DNA of 64,000 nt. It comes from Aquarana catesbeiana (taxonomy: Eukaryota; Chordata; Amphibia; Anura; Ranidae). The stretch spans positions 192,564,251 through 192,628,250 of the forward strand of contig NC_133336.1 in NCBI RefSeq assembly GCF_042186555.1, in the 5' to 3' direction. Shown piece after piece: positions 34,401-46,400 of the stretch. How positions within the stretch are numbered: the first letter of the stretch is position 1; every line of letters starts with the position of its first letter. The notes below the pieces were generated by a model. That model was not told the DNA's origin, ran no database searches, and saw nothing but the letters and a program-made list of their open reading frames with translations. Both the position numbers and the translations under genes were made by a program.

Positions 34401-37400
34401 AGGAGGTCACGCAAGCAAATTTGAAAAAAAGAAAGCTTTACAACTACAATGGTATTGGTCACATGGTCTCTGGAAATGGGGAGGACTGGTGCAAATGTAA
34501 AATCACTAATTAGTCAGCTCTCCTGAATGTCAGCCTCCCAAGTCCCTTTAGAAGATTCCATGTGGCCATTGTTGTAGCTGCTGAGGAAATATTACTATTT
34601 TCTGCACAAAATATATGTCATGGCCTGTTTTAAAATCTAAAAGTTCAGGTTAGTAGAGTTTTCAGGGTAACTGGTATTCGTTCTTGAGTACAGGTTCAGG
34701 TAGGGAATCCTTACTGAGATTTGCTCAACAGATAGATCCAGCAATGGAAGGCAGGAACCTACTGTGTCTAGACTACAAGAATCTAATGCCCCATACACAC
34801 GATCGAACTTTCCGACAACAAAACCTTGGATTTTTGTTTGAAGGTTGTTGCCTCCAACTTGTCTTGCATACACACAGTCACACAAATGTTGGCCAACAAT
34901 TATGAACCTAGTAACGTACAAGACGTACGTGATATCTCCATTACGAACGCTAGTTTTACAAGACCGAGCGCTTTCAGCTTTTCCTCGATTCCGAGCATGC
35001 GTGGACTTTTGTGTGAGGGACTTGTGTACACACGATCGGAAAGTCCGACAACAAAAATTTGTTGGCCGAAAATTTGAGAACCTGCTAGCCAACAAGCTCA
35101 CATCCAACATTTGTTGTCAGAAAATCGGGGCTTAATTGTTCCTTCTGAGGGTTCCTTGTCATTCAATAGCAATACAGGGCTACATGCCCTAGGTCTGCTG
35201 GCTGCTGGAATAAGTCACTTCCCAGTAAAAAAACACCCATTTCCATACATTTCTGATAATTATTAGATTTGTTTATACCGTTCCTATCATTTTTCTTCCA
35301 AATGAATTCCTTGGAATTCTTAACATGGATTTAAAATACCACCACAGCAGCTCTCTGCAATACAATAGTAAACACATAAACTTACCAAACATCAACAGAC
35401 AAGTATTGCCAGCAGAGGGTCTTTATGTGTCCACTAACAAAAACCTTAACTATCCACCCCAACCCCCTTGTCTCAAGCATCAACCCCACCAGCTCAATGA
35501 CATTTCTGAATTGGACATGTGCAGACTGACTTCCACCAAGGGACTAAGCTCCTGGTAGAACCAACAACAATCTGCCAAAGGGGAGCGTCATACCACTTGA
35601 TGGGCCCCATTTTGTAATGATTTCAAGTCCTCCACAGACCCCCAAAGACCCTCAAATGATGAGGAAAAAACACTCTCTTGATGCTGATAAGAAGAAAGGT
35701 TGGCAGGTGGGACAACTTCACTCTTCAACAATCTTTTCTAAGATGACTCCTCAGCAGCATTCAGTCCTACCCCTGTTACTCCTCTCATCTGACCAACAAA
35801 CTCCAATCAGGTAAGAATTTTTGTTCTTAAATTACCATCTTACATGATACAGATTACATTTTTCTTGGGACTATTCACCCCCTTATGCCACGTACACACG
35901 AGCGGAATTTCCGACAGAAAGAGTCAGATGGGAGCTTTTCATTGTATATTCCGGCCGCGTGCATGCCCCATCGGACTTTTTCCGTCGAAAATTCAGACGG
36001 ACTTAGATAGAGAACATGTTCTATATTTTTCTGACGGAACAAATTACTAAAACTGCTCGTCTGTATGCTGTTCCGACACACCAAAAACGGCGCATGCTCT
36101 GAAGCATATACGAAACGGAAGCTATTGAACTTCCGTTTTCTAGTCACGTCGTAAGTGTTGTATGTCACCGCGTTCTGGACGGTCGGAATTTGGTATGACC
36201 GTCTGTATGCAAGACAGCTTGAGCGGAATTCCATCGGAAATCCATCGGAAAAAACTTCAGAGTTTATTCCGACGGCAAAACCGGTCTTGTGTACAGGGCA
36301 TTAATCATGTAGCCCACCCTTCCATTTTCTTCCTCAGGGCTAACTTTCTGCCCCTCTCTCTTACCACCTGCTTCTCAGAATACCAGTGGCCTATCTACTG
36401 GGGAATGGATAAACACCAGAGTATAGGAAAAATAGGGCAACAGCAACCAATTAGATTGTGTCAGCTGGAATGGAAATTGTCTCTGCGAACAACACCTTCA
36501 ACTTTTCTTTGCACCAGCTGTCAAATGTGCACCCCAAATGTTCATTTAGACACTTGCATGTCTGTGATAATTATAAATTTAATGCACAATATGTATCTGC
36601 CAGGAGCTGACACAATTCAGACACAAAACTTTTAGTATGTCTCTTGAAGTCTCCATTTATATAGCAAAGACAATTTGCAATCTTGAGAGAAGCAAAACAT
36701 CATAATGGTATTCAAATATTAATGAGCTAGTTGACAAACACAATTAAGTAGATGCACTTACCCTCGGGAGACAGCGACACTGAAACAAAAAAAATGTTAT
36801 GTCATTAGAATTATGCAAACAATTGTTCATTTCATTAAAAATACCAAAACATGTATTATATTGTTGTATTTTGAAAGATAATTTCTTAAGCAAAATTTAT
36901 GAAAACAACATACTGAAGGCTCATTAAAAGGGTGATATTAGGAATAAACCATTTTGAGTGGATTTGAGTGTGTTGCTATGGCAATTTGTATAGTGGCTTT
37001 ATTGCAACAATATGGAGTTAGATATATTATTTAAAAGCATATGTTTACAGAGGCTCCTCCCCTTCATTGATATGTAAATAAACCAGTTGTATAGGTTTTG
37101 CAGCTGAGCAGAGGAAGTTGGTAGTCAGGAAGTTGGTGGGAGGGGCTTGGGGAGTTTTTGAAAGAAACATGTGTTGGGAAAAGAGATGTGTTTGGAAGGA
37201 TGATGGAGTAACACATGGCTGCCAGAAGCCAGATAACTCTGGAGACAGAAGTTGGGCTGAGCAAGGAACCATGAAGGACATTACATCTTAAACCCTAAGT
37301 TGAGAAACTATTTAGTTTACTTAATGCGTACATATTGTACATGCTTTTATTTGTAGGCATATTTTTGTAAGCTATGAGTTGTGCTGTATTGTGCATCCTA

Positions 37401-40400
37401 CAGTTGTATGTGCAGTTTTTACTGTTTAGTAAAGCATTGATACACTACAGAAGCCTAAGCTTCCTTGGTTTTACCGCAAGAACTTTAATAGACAGACGCA
37501 AAGCATAACATTGAGTGACAAAGGGGTTTTCATAATTACAGGTTGGTATTTTGGACCCTGGTAAAGGTCTCTCTAATGTCAACATGATAATGATAGGGGA
37601 TTAGCTCACATATTTCTCCCATGCCTAGGAGTCTCTAGAACAGGGGTCTCCAAACTTGAAACAAAGGTCCAGTTTACTGCCCTTCAAACTTTAGGGGGGC
37701 CAGACTGTGGCCAGTGGGAGTAGAAAACGCCCTGGCATCGGTGGTCATTGGTTGTAAAAAAATAAAATCAATGGCGTTACTAGGAGGATAAGTGTCCCAT
37801 TATTAGTGTCAGTGAGAGGATTAGTGCCCCATCATCGGTGTCAGTGGGAGGAAAAGTGTGCCATTATTGGTGTCAGTGAGAGGATTAGTGCCCTGTCTTT
37901 GGTGTCAGTGGAAGGGATAGTGCCTTGTATCAGTGAAAGGAATAGTGCCCCAAGGGCCGGATAAAGGCAAGCAAAAGGCCACATCCTGCCAGCAGGCCGC
38001 AGTTTGGAGGCCCCTGTTCTAGAACATTGGGCTTTAAGAAATGTTGTCAGTCTTTTTAAAATCAACTCCTGCCAAACCTTTTTTTTAATGTTTTGCATAG
38101 AGCAGGAAAGCCCAAGAACGTCTCCAAACTTCGACCAGAGGTCCAGATGCAGCCCTTTGCTAGCTTTTATCCAGCCCTTGGGGCACTATTCCCCCCAATG
38201 AAGGGCCACTACTCCTTCCACTAACACCATAGATGTTGCATTATTCCTCTCACTGACACCAATGATGGGACACTATTCCTTCCACTGATACCAATGATGG
38301 GGCAGTATTTCTCTCACTGACACCATTTATGGGGCACTATTCCTTCCACTGATACCAATAATGATGTACTAATCTCCTACTAATACCAATTATGGGACAC
38401 TTCCCCTTCTCCTGCTGACCACAACCCAGCCCCCCTAAAGTCTGAAGGACAGTAAACTGGTCCTTTGCTTGAAAAGTTTGGAGACCCCTGACCTAGAATC
38501 TCTATCCGTATTTTCACTGTTGTGTCTCACCATTGGAAATGTTGTCCTCACTTCCTGTCCTAATTATAGGAGATCAGAGGGACAAGAAGTGAATGGGTAA
38601 ATATCTTCAATGGGGACAGAGACAGCTACAAAACACTTTTGAACAGAGATAGGAAGAGTTAAAGGCCTTTGTGAGGTTTTTAGGGTCTACATTTCTGACA
38701 CAGTGACCCCCTCCACTGTTTCCCTCACACCTTGTGCTCATTAATCCCTTTCCTACTTGGAGTCAAATACACCCATAACCTGTTCCCACTCTATCCAGAT
38801 CTAAAAAAAAGGTTTTCTCTGAAGTTGTGAATTTTTTAAAGGATAATGAATGCAACTGACCATAACACTTATCTTTTTGGACAACCCATTCTAAAATCAA
38901 GACAATTAATGTGAAGTTTCCCCTTCTCTGCAGCTTTAACAGCCTCCACTCACCAGAGTGTGTCTGTGGGAGTTTGTGCAAATTCAGTCAAAAAGAACAT
39001 TTGTGGGGTCAGGTCACAACCAGCATCCCAATTTATCCCAAAGGTGTTCAAAAGTTTTGAGGTCAGGGCTCTGTGCAGGTCATTCAAGTTCCTCCACAGC
39101 AAACTCATCAAACCATGTCTTTATGGAGCTGGCATTGTACACAGAGGCATGGTCATAATGGAACACAAAAAGGCCTTCCCGGAATAGTTGTTATAAGTTT
39201 GGAAGCACAAAATTGTCTAAAAATGTCTTTGTATGCTATTGTATTAACAATACCCTTCATTGAAAAAGGCCTGAACTTGTTCATTTAGAGAGGTATTCAA
39301 ATACTTTTGGCCATTTAGGTAGGTGTAATGGTCAGATGTCCACAAACTCTGACCATACAGTTATTGTTCATTTTTTTACAACTGCATTGGCAGTATGTCT
39401 TGCATGTGAATACATAGTGTTTGGAATTAGTACCTTTTTTTTTTTGGTTTCTGCAGGAAAGTAAATAAAAATAAGTGGGTGTGGGCTTGGGCTAGAACTG
39501 TGGTATCTTCTTACCTGGGATAGGTTCCTCTGGATTAAAGTCAAAAGGGTTGTCCATAAACGTGCTGTACACACTTTTGCTGTCTCTTCCTAGCTCATTC
39601 CACACCAGAAGGGTATAGTTTCCATTGTTGACGTGCGTTGGCTTATCAAAATACAGGCAACCATGAATAAGTGTACCATTTTCTCTGTACTCCAGGAACT
39701 TTGTGTATTGGAAATCGTACATTTCCAGAATTTGCCCATTAAATTGCCAGCTGAGAACAGGTGCGGGGTTTCCATCTATCGTGAAAGGAATACAGACGTG
39801 GTGCTGGAGGACTGTTTCCCCCAACTCTACCACCACTGCTGGGACTAAGATAGAAAGAAAAAAATGGGACAATATAGCAAATATACTACACAAGTGACAA
39901 AAATTCCAAATTAGGACATGCTTAAAGAGCAACTTTAGACCTACAACTCAGTGAATTGCTGGAGCTACCTAAGAAACCCTGCGCCTGTACTAATGTCAGA
40001 AAGCCTACAAAATTCACTATGCATTAAGTTCAATTTATGTCTGGCTTATGCAAATTCCTAATTTACTGGTATAATTGCAATGAAAATATAAAACCAGTAA
40101 AGTTTCACTAAAGCCCATCTTCACCCTCCCAACCCCAGGAGGTGCCTCCCCCTGTATATATATTGTTTTTTTCAGATGTCTTCAGAACTGTTACCTGAAG
40201 CAGCAGGGCCTACTTCCCCTTAGATTCTTTTCCAGCTCAAGGTGGTCCTCAATGATGAAGAGACCATCACTGCTGTGATGACACCCGTGCTGATGTCTGC
40301 AGCATTAAAAGTGAGTGCAGGACTCTGTGGTATAGTCACTCCTAGGGGGTGAATCCATGATGTCCTGCACTTGTGGAAAGTGAGTTGAATGACACGGCAT

Positions 40401-43400
40401 TCGATTGCAAAGAGGAGTCTGAGGGAAACTGAGCTGGAGAAAGTAAGTATTGCAGCCTGAGCTGTATTTTTATTTGTTGTAAAACACCTGACCGTTATAT
40501 TCAAAAACTGAAGCCCCATACACACTATCAGATTTTCTGCTGATTTTGTCCTTCGGGTTTACCAAAACCATATAATATGAGGTCAAACCTTAGGAGTTTC
40601 AATGTGTATGCAATCAGGCAGGCCCTTTTACTATATAGTTTTGGTAAATCTGAAGGAAAAAATCAGCAGAAAATCTGATAGTGTGTATGGGGCTTTAGCA
40701 CACAGGGTTGTTCCTCCTCATCAGAAGTGGGATAGTGAAGGGAGGATGACAGATAAAATGCATTTAAAGCCAAAACTTAAAATAATGAAAAAAAGGTCAG
40801 TCTATTAAAAAAAAAATAATACTTACCCTTCTCATTGCCCACACCTGTCAGGGCCTGAATCTGAACTTGCAAACTCTGTTGTGTCTGGCAATCCTGAGGA
40901 CTGTTACCAACATGCAGCAAAACCCTTCTCCACCATCAGGAGCTCTGGTGAACACCAGTTAGTACGTAGACTCCACACCTCAAGTAAGCCTGTGTCTTCC
41001 ACCAGAGCGACCTGCTTCTGTATTTATCCAGCTGGCCGGTGGGTGCATCACTACTGCTATAGTTACTGGTCTCTGAACCTGATTCCAGATCGTGATAGTA
41101 CCACTGATCTTCTCTACCACTGTCAAAGAATCTTCTGCATCCAAGATGCTTCTAAGTGTGTTGGATGACTCATCCCCTACTGTACATTGTGGTTTCTCCC
41201 ATCAGCCTGTAAGCCACTAAAGGACAAAGCAGTGAGGTAGGGGTCAATAGGAGGAACCGTAGCACACAGCAGGCTAACACTTCCAGAAGTGTAGAATTTT
41301 TAAAGAGTTGCAATTTTTTTGGTTAAGTTTTTTTTGGGGTTGATCTCCAAAGATGTGTCTTTTTTCAACTTATGTAATGAACATCACTGATTCAAATTAA
41401 ATCACAGACTGTCTGGTTTAATAGCCATTCGTTGAAATTCTGAATTCTGGTGAATATGGACAAAGAATACAAAAAATGTTGGTTTGTCTACTCACAGCGG
41501 ACATCCAGCTGAATGAATTTCTTGCTGGGGCCAGCCATGTTCTCAGCCCAGCAGGTGACATCCCTCTTATTGAAGCCTGGGGAGATGTTGTGGAGGTGTA
41601 GGAAGATCGTATCTGTGTCTGGACCCTCTGACTGCTGCAGAGACAACACGTGAAAAACTCCATAGTATACTGCTATATTCTTGTATTGATACCAAATATA
41701 TACTTTTTTTGAGTTTGTTTCTATTGCACACCTACCTCAATTTTATACTGGGGTTTGATATTTGGCAAAATCCAGGTGGCTGTTGGTCGGGGTTGACCAA
41801 CTACATTACACTCAAGGGTAAGATTATCCCCATGAAGTACTGTGAGATTTTGCTCCATGATGAAAACTTCTGGCCGATCTGATGAAAAATATGACACAGT
41901 GAAGTTATTTGCCAAAAACACTTGATGCATTAATCAAATCCAATGCCACCTAAAGGTTTATTCTAGTTTTTATTGCCTCATTTTTCGACCCCGCTTATAG
42001 AAAAATGGGATGTATACCACACTGCGAGATATTGGCCTCTTCTATGAAGATCTCTAGACCGTGTTCTAAACAGCTTAACGTTTGGTTGCCAAGGTCAGCC
42101 CAGCCTTCATCTCGACGAAGCTGAATCCATCGCACTTCGCAAGAGCATTGTAAAGGGTTTTCCATCAGGACCCTGAGAGATAATAAGCAAAATAAGAATC
42201 AAGACAGAATATAGACCTACATTTTACATCTCAAAATCTAAACTACGTCAAACGCCTCTGATAATATCATATTTAATTCTCTAATTATTGGGACAGTAAT
42301 GGTCTCAAAAAGAGACCCCTTGCACCCATGACCTATGGAGAGTAAATGGACTAGTCTGACAAACAGATGAGGTTCATCTCTGGTTGCATATGCTAGGCAG
42401 ACAAATATGGAGTCAAATATGGGGCAGAATTTGTACAGATTCGGACAGGTCTCAAAAGCTGAATTCCAGGTAAGTATACATTTGAAGTACAAATATGTGA
42501 ACTTTGGTACCTTCTGAAAGAAAGATAATTCTCAGCTGGTCTTGTGATTTAGGCACCCAGACATATATCATATATACAGTATCTCACAAAAGTGAGTACA
42601 CCCCTCACATTTTTGTAAATATTTTATTCTATCTTTTCATGTGACAACACTGAAGAAATGACACTTTGCTACAATGTAAAGTAGTGAGTGTACAGCTTGT
42701 ATAACAGTGTAAATTTTCTGTCCCCTCAAAATAACTCAACACACAGCCATTAATGTCTAAACTGCTGGCAACAAAAGTGAGTAAACCCCTAAGTGAAAAT
42801 GTCCAAATTGGGCCCAAAGTGTCAATATTTCATGTGGCCACAATTATTTTCCAGCAATGCCTTAACCCTCTTGGGCATGAAATTCACCAGAGCTTCACAG
42901 GTTGCCACTGGAGTCCTCTTCCACTCCTCCATGATGACATCACAAAGTTGGTGGATGTTAGAGACCTTGCGTTCCTCCACCTTTCGTTTGAGGATGCCCC
43001 ACAGATGCTCAATAGGGTTTAGGTCTGGAGACATGCTTGGCCAGTCCATCACCTTTACCTTCTTTAGCAAGGCAGTGGTCATCTTGGAGGTGTGTTTGGG
43101 GTCGTTATCATGTCGAAATACTTCCCTGTGGCCCAGCCGCCGAAGGGAGGGTATCATGCTTTGCTTCAGTATGTCACAGTACATGTTGGCATTCATGGTT
43201 CCCTCAATGAACTGTAGCTCCCAACAGTGCCAATCCTGACCTCCCTGGGGCCCTAAGCAAAATTCTGCTAATGGGCCCTCTACCTGACTCGTGATGCCGT
43301 GAGCTATGTAAACCATTTGCCATTGCCACACAGTCACACCTGACACTTCAGTGCTCCCAATACAATCCTCCCTCCTTTAAACAAAACAATCAAAGAATAA

Positions 43401-46400
43401 GTACAAAAATATAGAACAGAATGAGGTTCAAACAAACAATATTTATTGAATACATCAGGGCACCAGAGAGCCCCCCTTAAATCAGTGTCCTTAGAGAATC
43501 TCCCCTACATCAGGGTCCCCAGAAAGCCCCTCCTTACATCAGAGTCCACACAGAGGTCCTGCTTACATCAGAGTCCACACAGAGGGCCCCCTTACATCAG
43601 AGTCCGCACAGAGCCCCCTCCCTTACATCAGAGTCCACACAGAGCCCCTTCCCTTACATCAGAGTCAGCACAGAGCCCCCTCCCTTACATCAGTGTCCTC
43701 ACAGAGCCCCCTCCCCCTCTTACATCAGAGTCTGCACAGAATGCTGCCTCACTGTGCCAATCCACACATGATGCTCACCATTGCCTGGACTGACAGACAC
43801 ATACAGAGCGACATCCCCCGCATTGAATCACGGAGCTCTGTCTGTGTTCGCTGTAACAAGGTCCCGCCCCCCTAGACCGGCCTGTGTGATAGGCGGAACA
43901 CTGATTCTATCCACTATCACATGAGCCGGTCTAGGGGGGCGGGACCTTGTTACAGCATGCCCGCCGAACACAGACAGAGAGGGGGCCCCGGCCTCCTCCA
44001 TCAGGGGCCCGCACGGGGGAGGGGAGGAGGAGGACAGAGAGGCCATCTGGGCTGCTGGGGATCTTCCGAGCAGAGCCGATCCGCCCTTGGGGGCCCTCCC
44101 ACAGCGGCGGGGCCCTACGCAGCTTGCGTAGTGAGCGTATAGGGTGGATCGGCTCTGGCTCCCGAGTCCCGGCAGCACTCATGCAGCCCCAGACCATGAC
44201 ACTCCCACCACCATGCTTGACTGTAGGCAAGATACACTTGTCTTTGTACTCCTCACCTGGTTGCCGCTACACATGCTTGACACCATCTGAACCAAATAAG
44301 TTTATCTTGGTCTCATCAGACCACAGGACATGGTTCCAGTAATCCATGTCCTTAGTCTGTCTTCAGCAAACTGTTTGCAGCCTTTCTTGTACATCATCTT
44401 TAGAAGAGGCTTTCTTCTGGGACGATAGCCATGCAGACCAATTTGATGCAGTGTGAGGCGTATGGTCTGAGCACTGACAGGCTGACCCCCCCACCCCTTC
44501 AACCTCTGCAGCAATGCTGGCAGCACTCATACATCTATTTTAAGACAACCTCTGTATATGACGCTGAGCACGTGCACTCAACTTCTTTGGTCGACCATGG
44601 CGAGGCCTGTTCTGAGTGGAACCTATCCTGTTAAACCGCGGTATGGTCTTGGCAGCACGCAGCTCAGTTTCAGGGCCTTGGCAATCTTTATGTAGTAATC
44701 TTTATGGTTCAGCGCAAATTGTTTTTCTTTTATGATTCCAATCTTTATGTAGAGCAACAATTCTTTTTTTCAGATCCTCGGAGAGTTCTTTGCCATGAGG
44801 TGCCATGTTGAACTTCCAGTGACCAGTATGAGAGAGTGAGAGTGATAACACCAAATTTAACACAGAAGAAAAAACTAAGGCAGTTACCAAACCCAAAAAA
44901 AACCATAAAATGATTATATCTTTTACATAAATAATTGAGTCAATTCGTGCTAAGAAAAGTGATAATAAAAATTTTCCATATCATAAGATAAGTGTCGCAA
45001 AGAAATAGTTGCCACAACAGAAAACAAATCAAAATGTGTGATAAACAATAAAATGGTGAGTGAATATCAACTGAAATAAATCAATAAGATATAATTCAAG
45101 CACCTTATTACCACCATAAATAGTAAAATAGAAATTAAAAACATATATAAAGTCCCATCTCAATGCAAACAGTGAAAAATGAGAAAAACAAACAGTCCAT
45201 GAACATTGTGAAGATGATAATGCAGAGAGTGTTGTATAGACAGGTCCAATATCCCAAATGCTAGCACACCCGAGTGAGTATAGAAGCTCCTTACCGACTG
45301 CGGATGACCACCTATATGATCTCACCAGGCACAGGGAATATTGAGGTCTCCCAAAAACCTATAACGGCATCTTGCTGTAATAGCTAGGCCCGTGGTACTC
45401 GGAAAACAAAAGCAAGAAATGCTCCCATAGTGTAATCGTTCAAATGAGGGGTTTATTATATAAAATAGTTTTCACTTACAAAAAGATCCATCCAATAGAG
45501 CATATATCAAATGTGGGTAGACAGTTTAAAAGTCCCGGCGTCTCCACAGGCTTCCCGCTGTTCATTTGCTTCCCGGTCTCGACAGAAAAAAACGTAGTGA
45601 CGTCAGCATCACAGACCCTGCCCTACGCGTTTCGTAGGACACTAAACATTTACCCTGGTGACATCGTACAGAGACATGCTCTGGAACATGATGTGCATGT
45701 GTGAGGAGGAAAGCCAGACTTTCCTCCTCACACATGCACATCATGTCTACAACTGTCATGTCTACAACTGTCTACCCACATTTGATATATGCTCTATTGG
45801 ATGGATCTTTTTGTAAGTGCAAACTATTTTATATAATAAACCCTTCAACGATTACACTATGGGAACATTTCTTGCTTTTGTTTTCCGAGTACCACGGGCC
45901 TAGCTATTACTGCAAGATGCTGTTATAGGTTTTTGGGAGACCTCAATATTCCCTGTGCCTGGTGAGATCATATAGGTGGTCATCCGCAGTCGGTAAGGAG
46001 CCTCTATACTCACTCGGGTGTGCTAGCATTTGGGATATTGGACCTGTCTATACCACACTCTCTGGATTATCATCTTCACAATGTTCATGGACTGTTTATT
46101 TTTCTAATTTTTGCACTGTTTGCATTGAGATGGGACTTTATATATGTTTTTAATTTCTATTTTATTATTTATGGTGGTAATAAGGTGCTTGAATTATATC
46201 TTATTGATTTATTTCAGTTGATATTCACTCACCATTTTATGCTTTATCACACATTTTGATTTGTTTTCTGTTGTGGCAACTATTTCTTTGCGGCACTTAT
46301 CTTATGATATGGAACATTTTTATTATCACTTTTCTTAGCACGAATTGACTCAATTATTTATGTAAAAGATATAATCATTTTATGCTTATTTTTGGATTGG

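Larger units (their letters stand above)
28594..36761 (-). other. ntrk1: ntrk1 intron, 8.2 kb
   Basis: GT-AG intron before the 18-nt exon's downstream partner. 30385-32735 has no recognisable gene; 32220-32530 carries a few diverged repeats of GGTCTCACCCAGGGGTCAGAG, possibly retroelement-derived. 34346-34786, 35133-35885 and 36304-36761 look unique. Confidence 0.8.
36780..39514 (-). other. ntrk1: ntrk1 intron, 2.7 kb
   Basis: GT-AG intron between the Ig2 exon and the micro-exon. It holds two oppositely oriented hAT-like copies and a Tc1 fragment. 36850-37640 is otherwise unclassified; its AGTAAAGCATTGATACAC segment near 37430 could be a retroelement or LTR poly(A) region, but no boundaries are visible. 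Confidence 0.8.
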
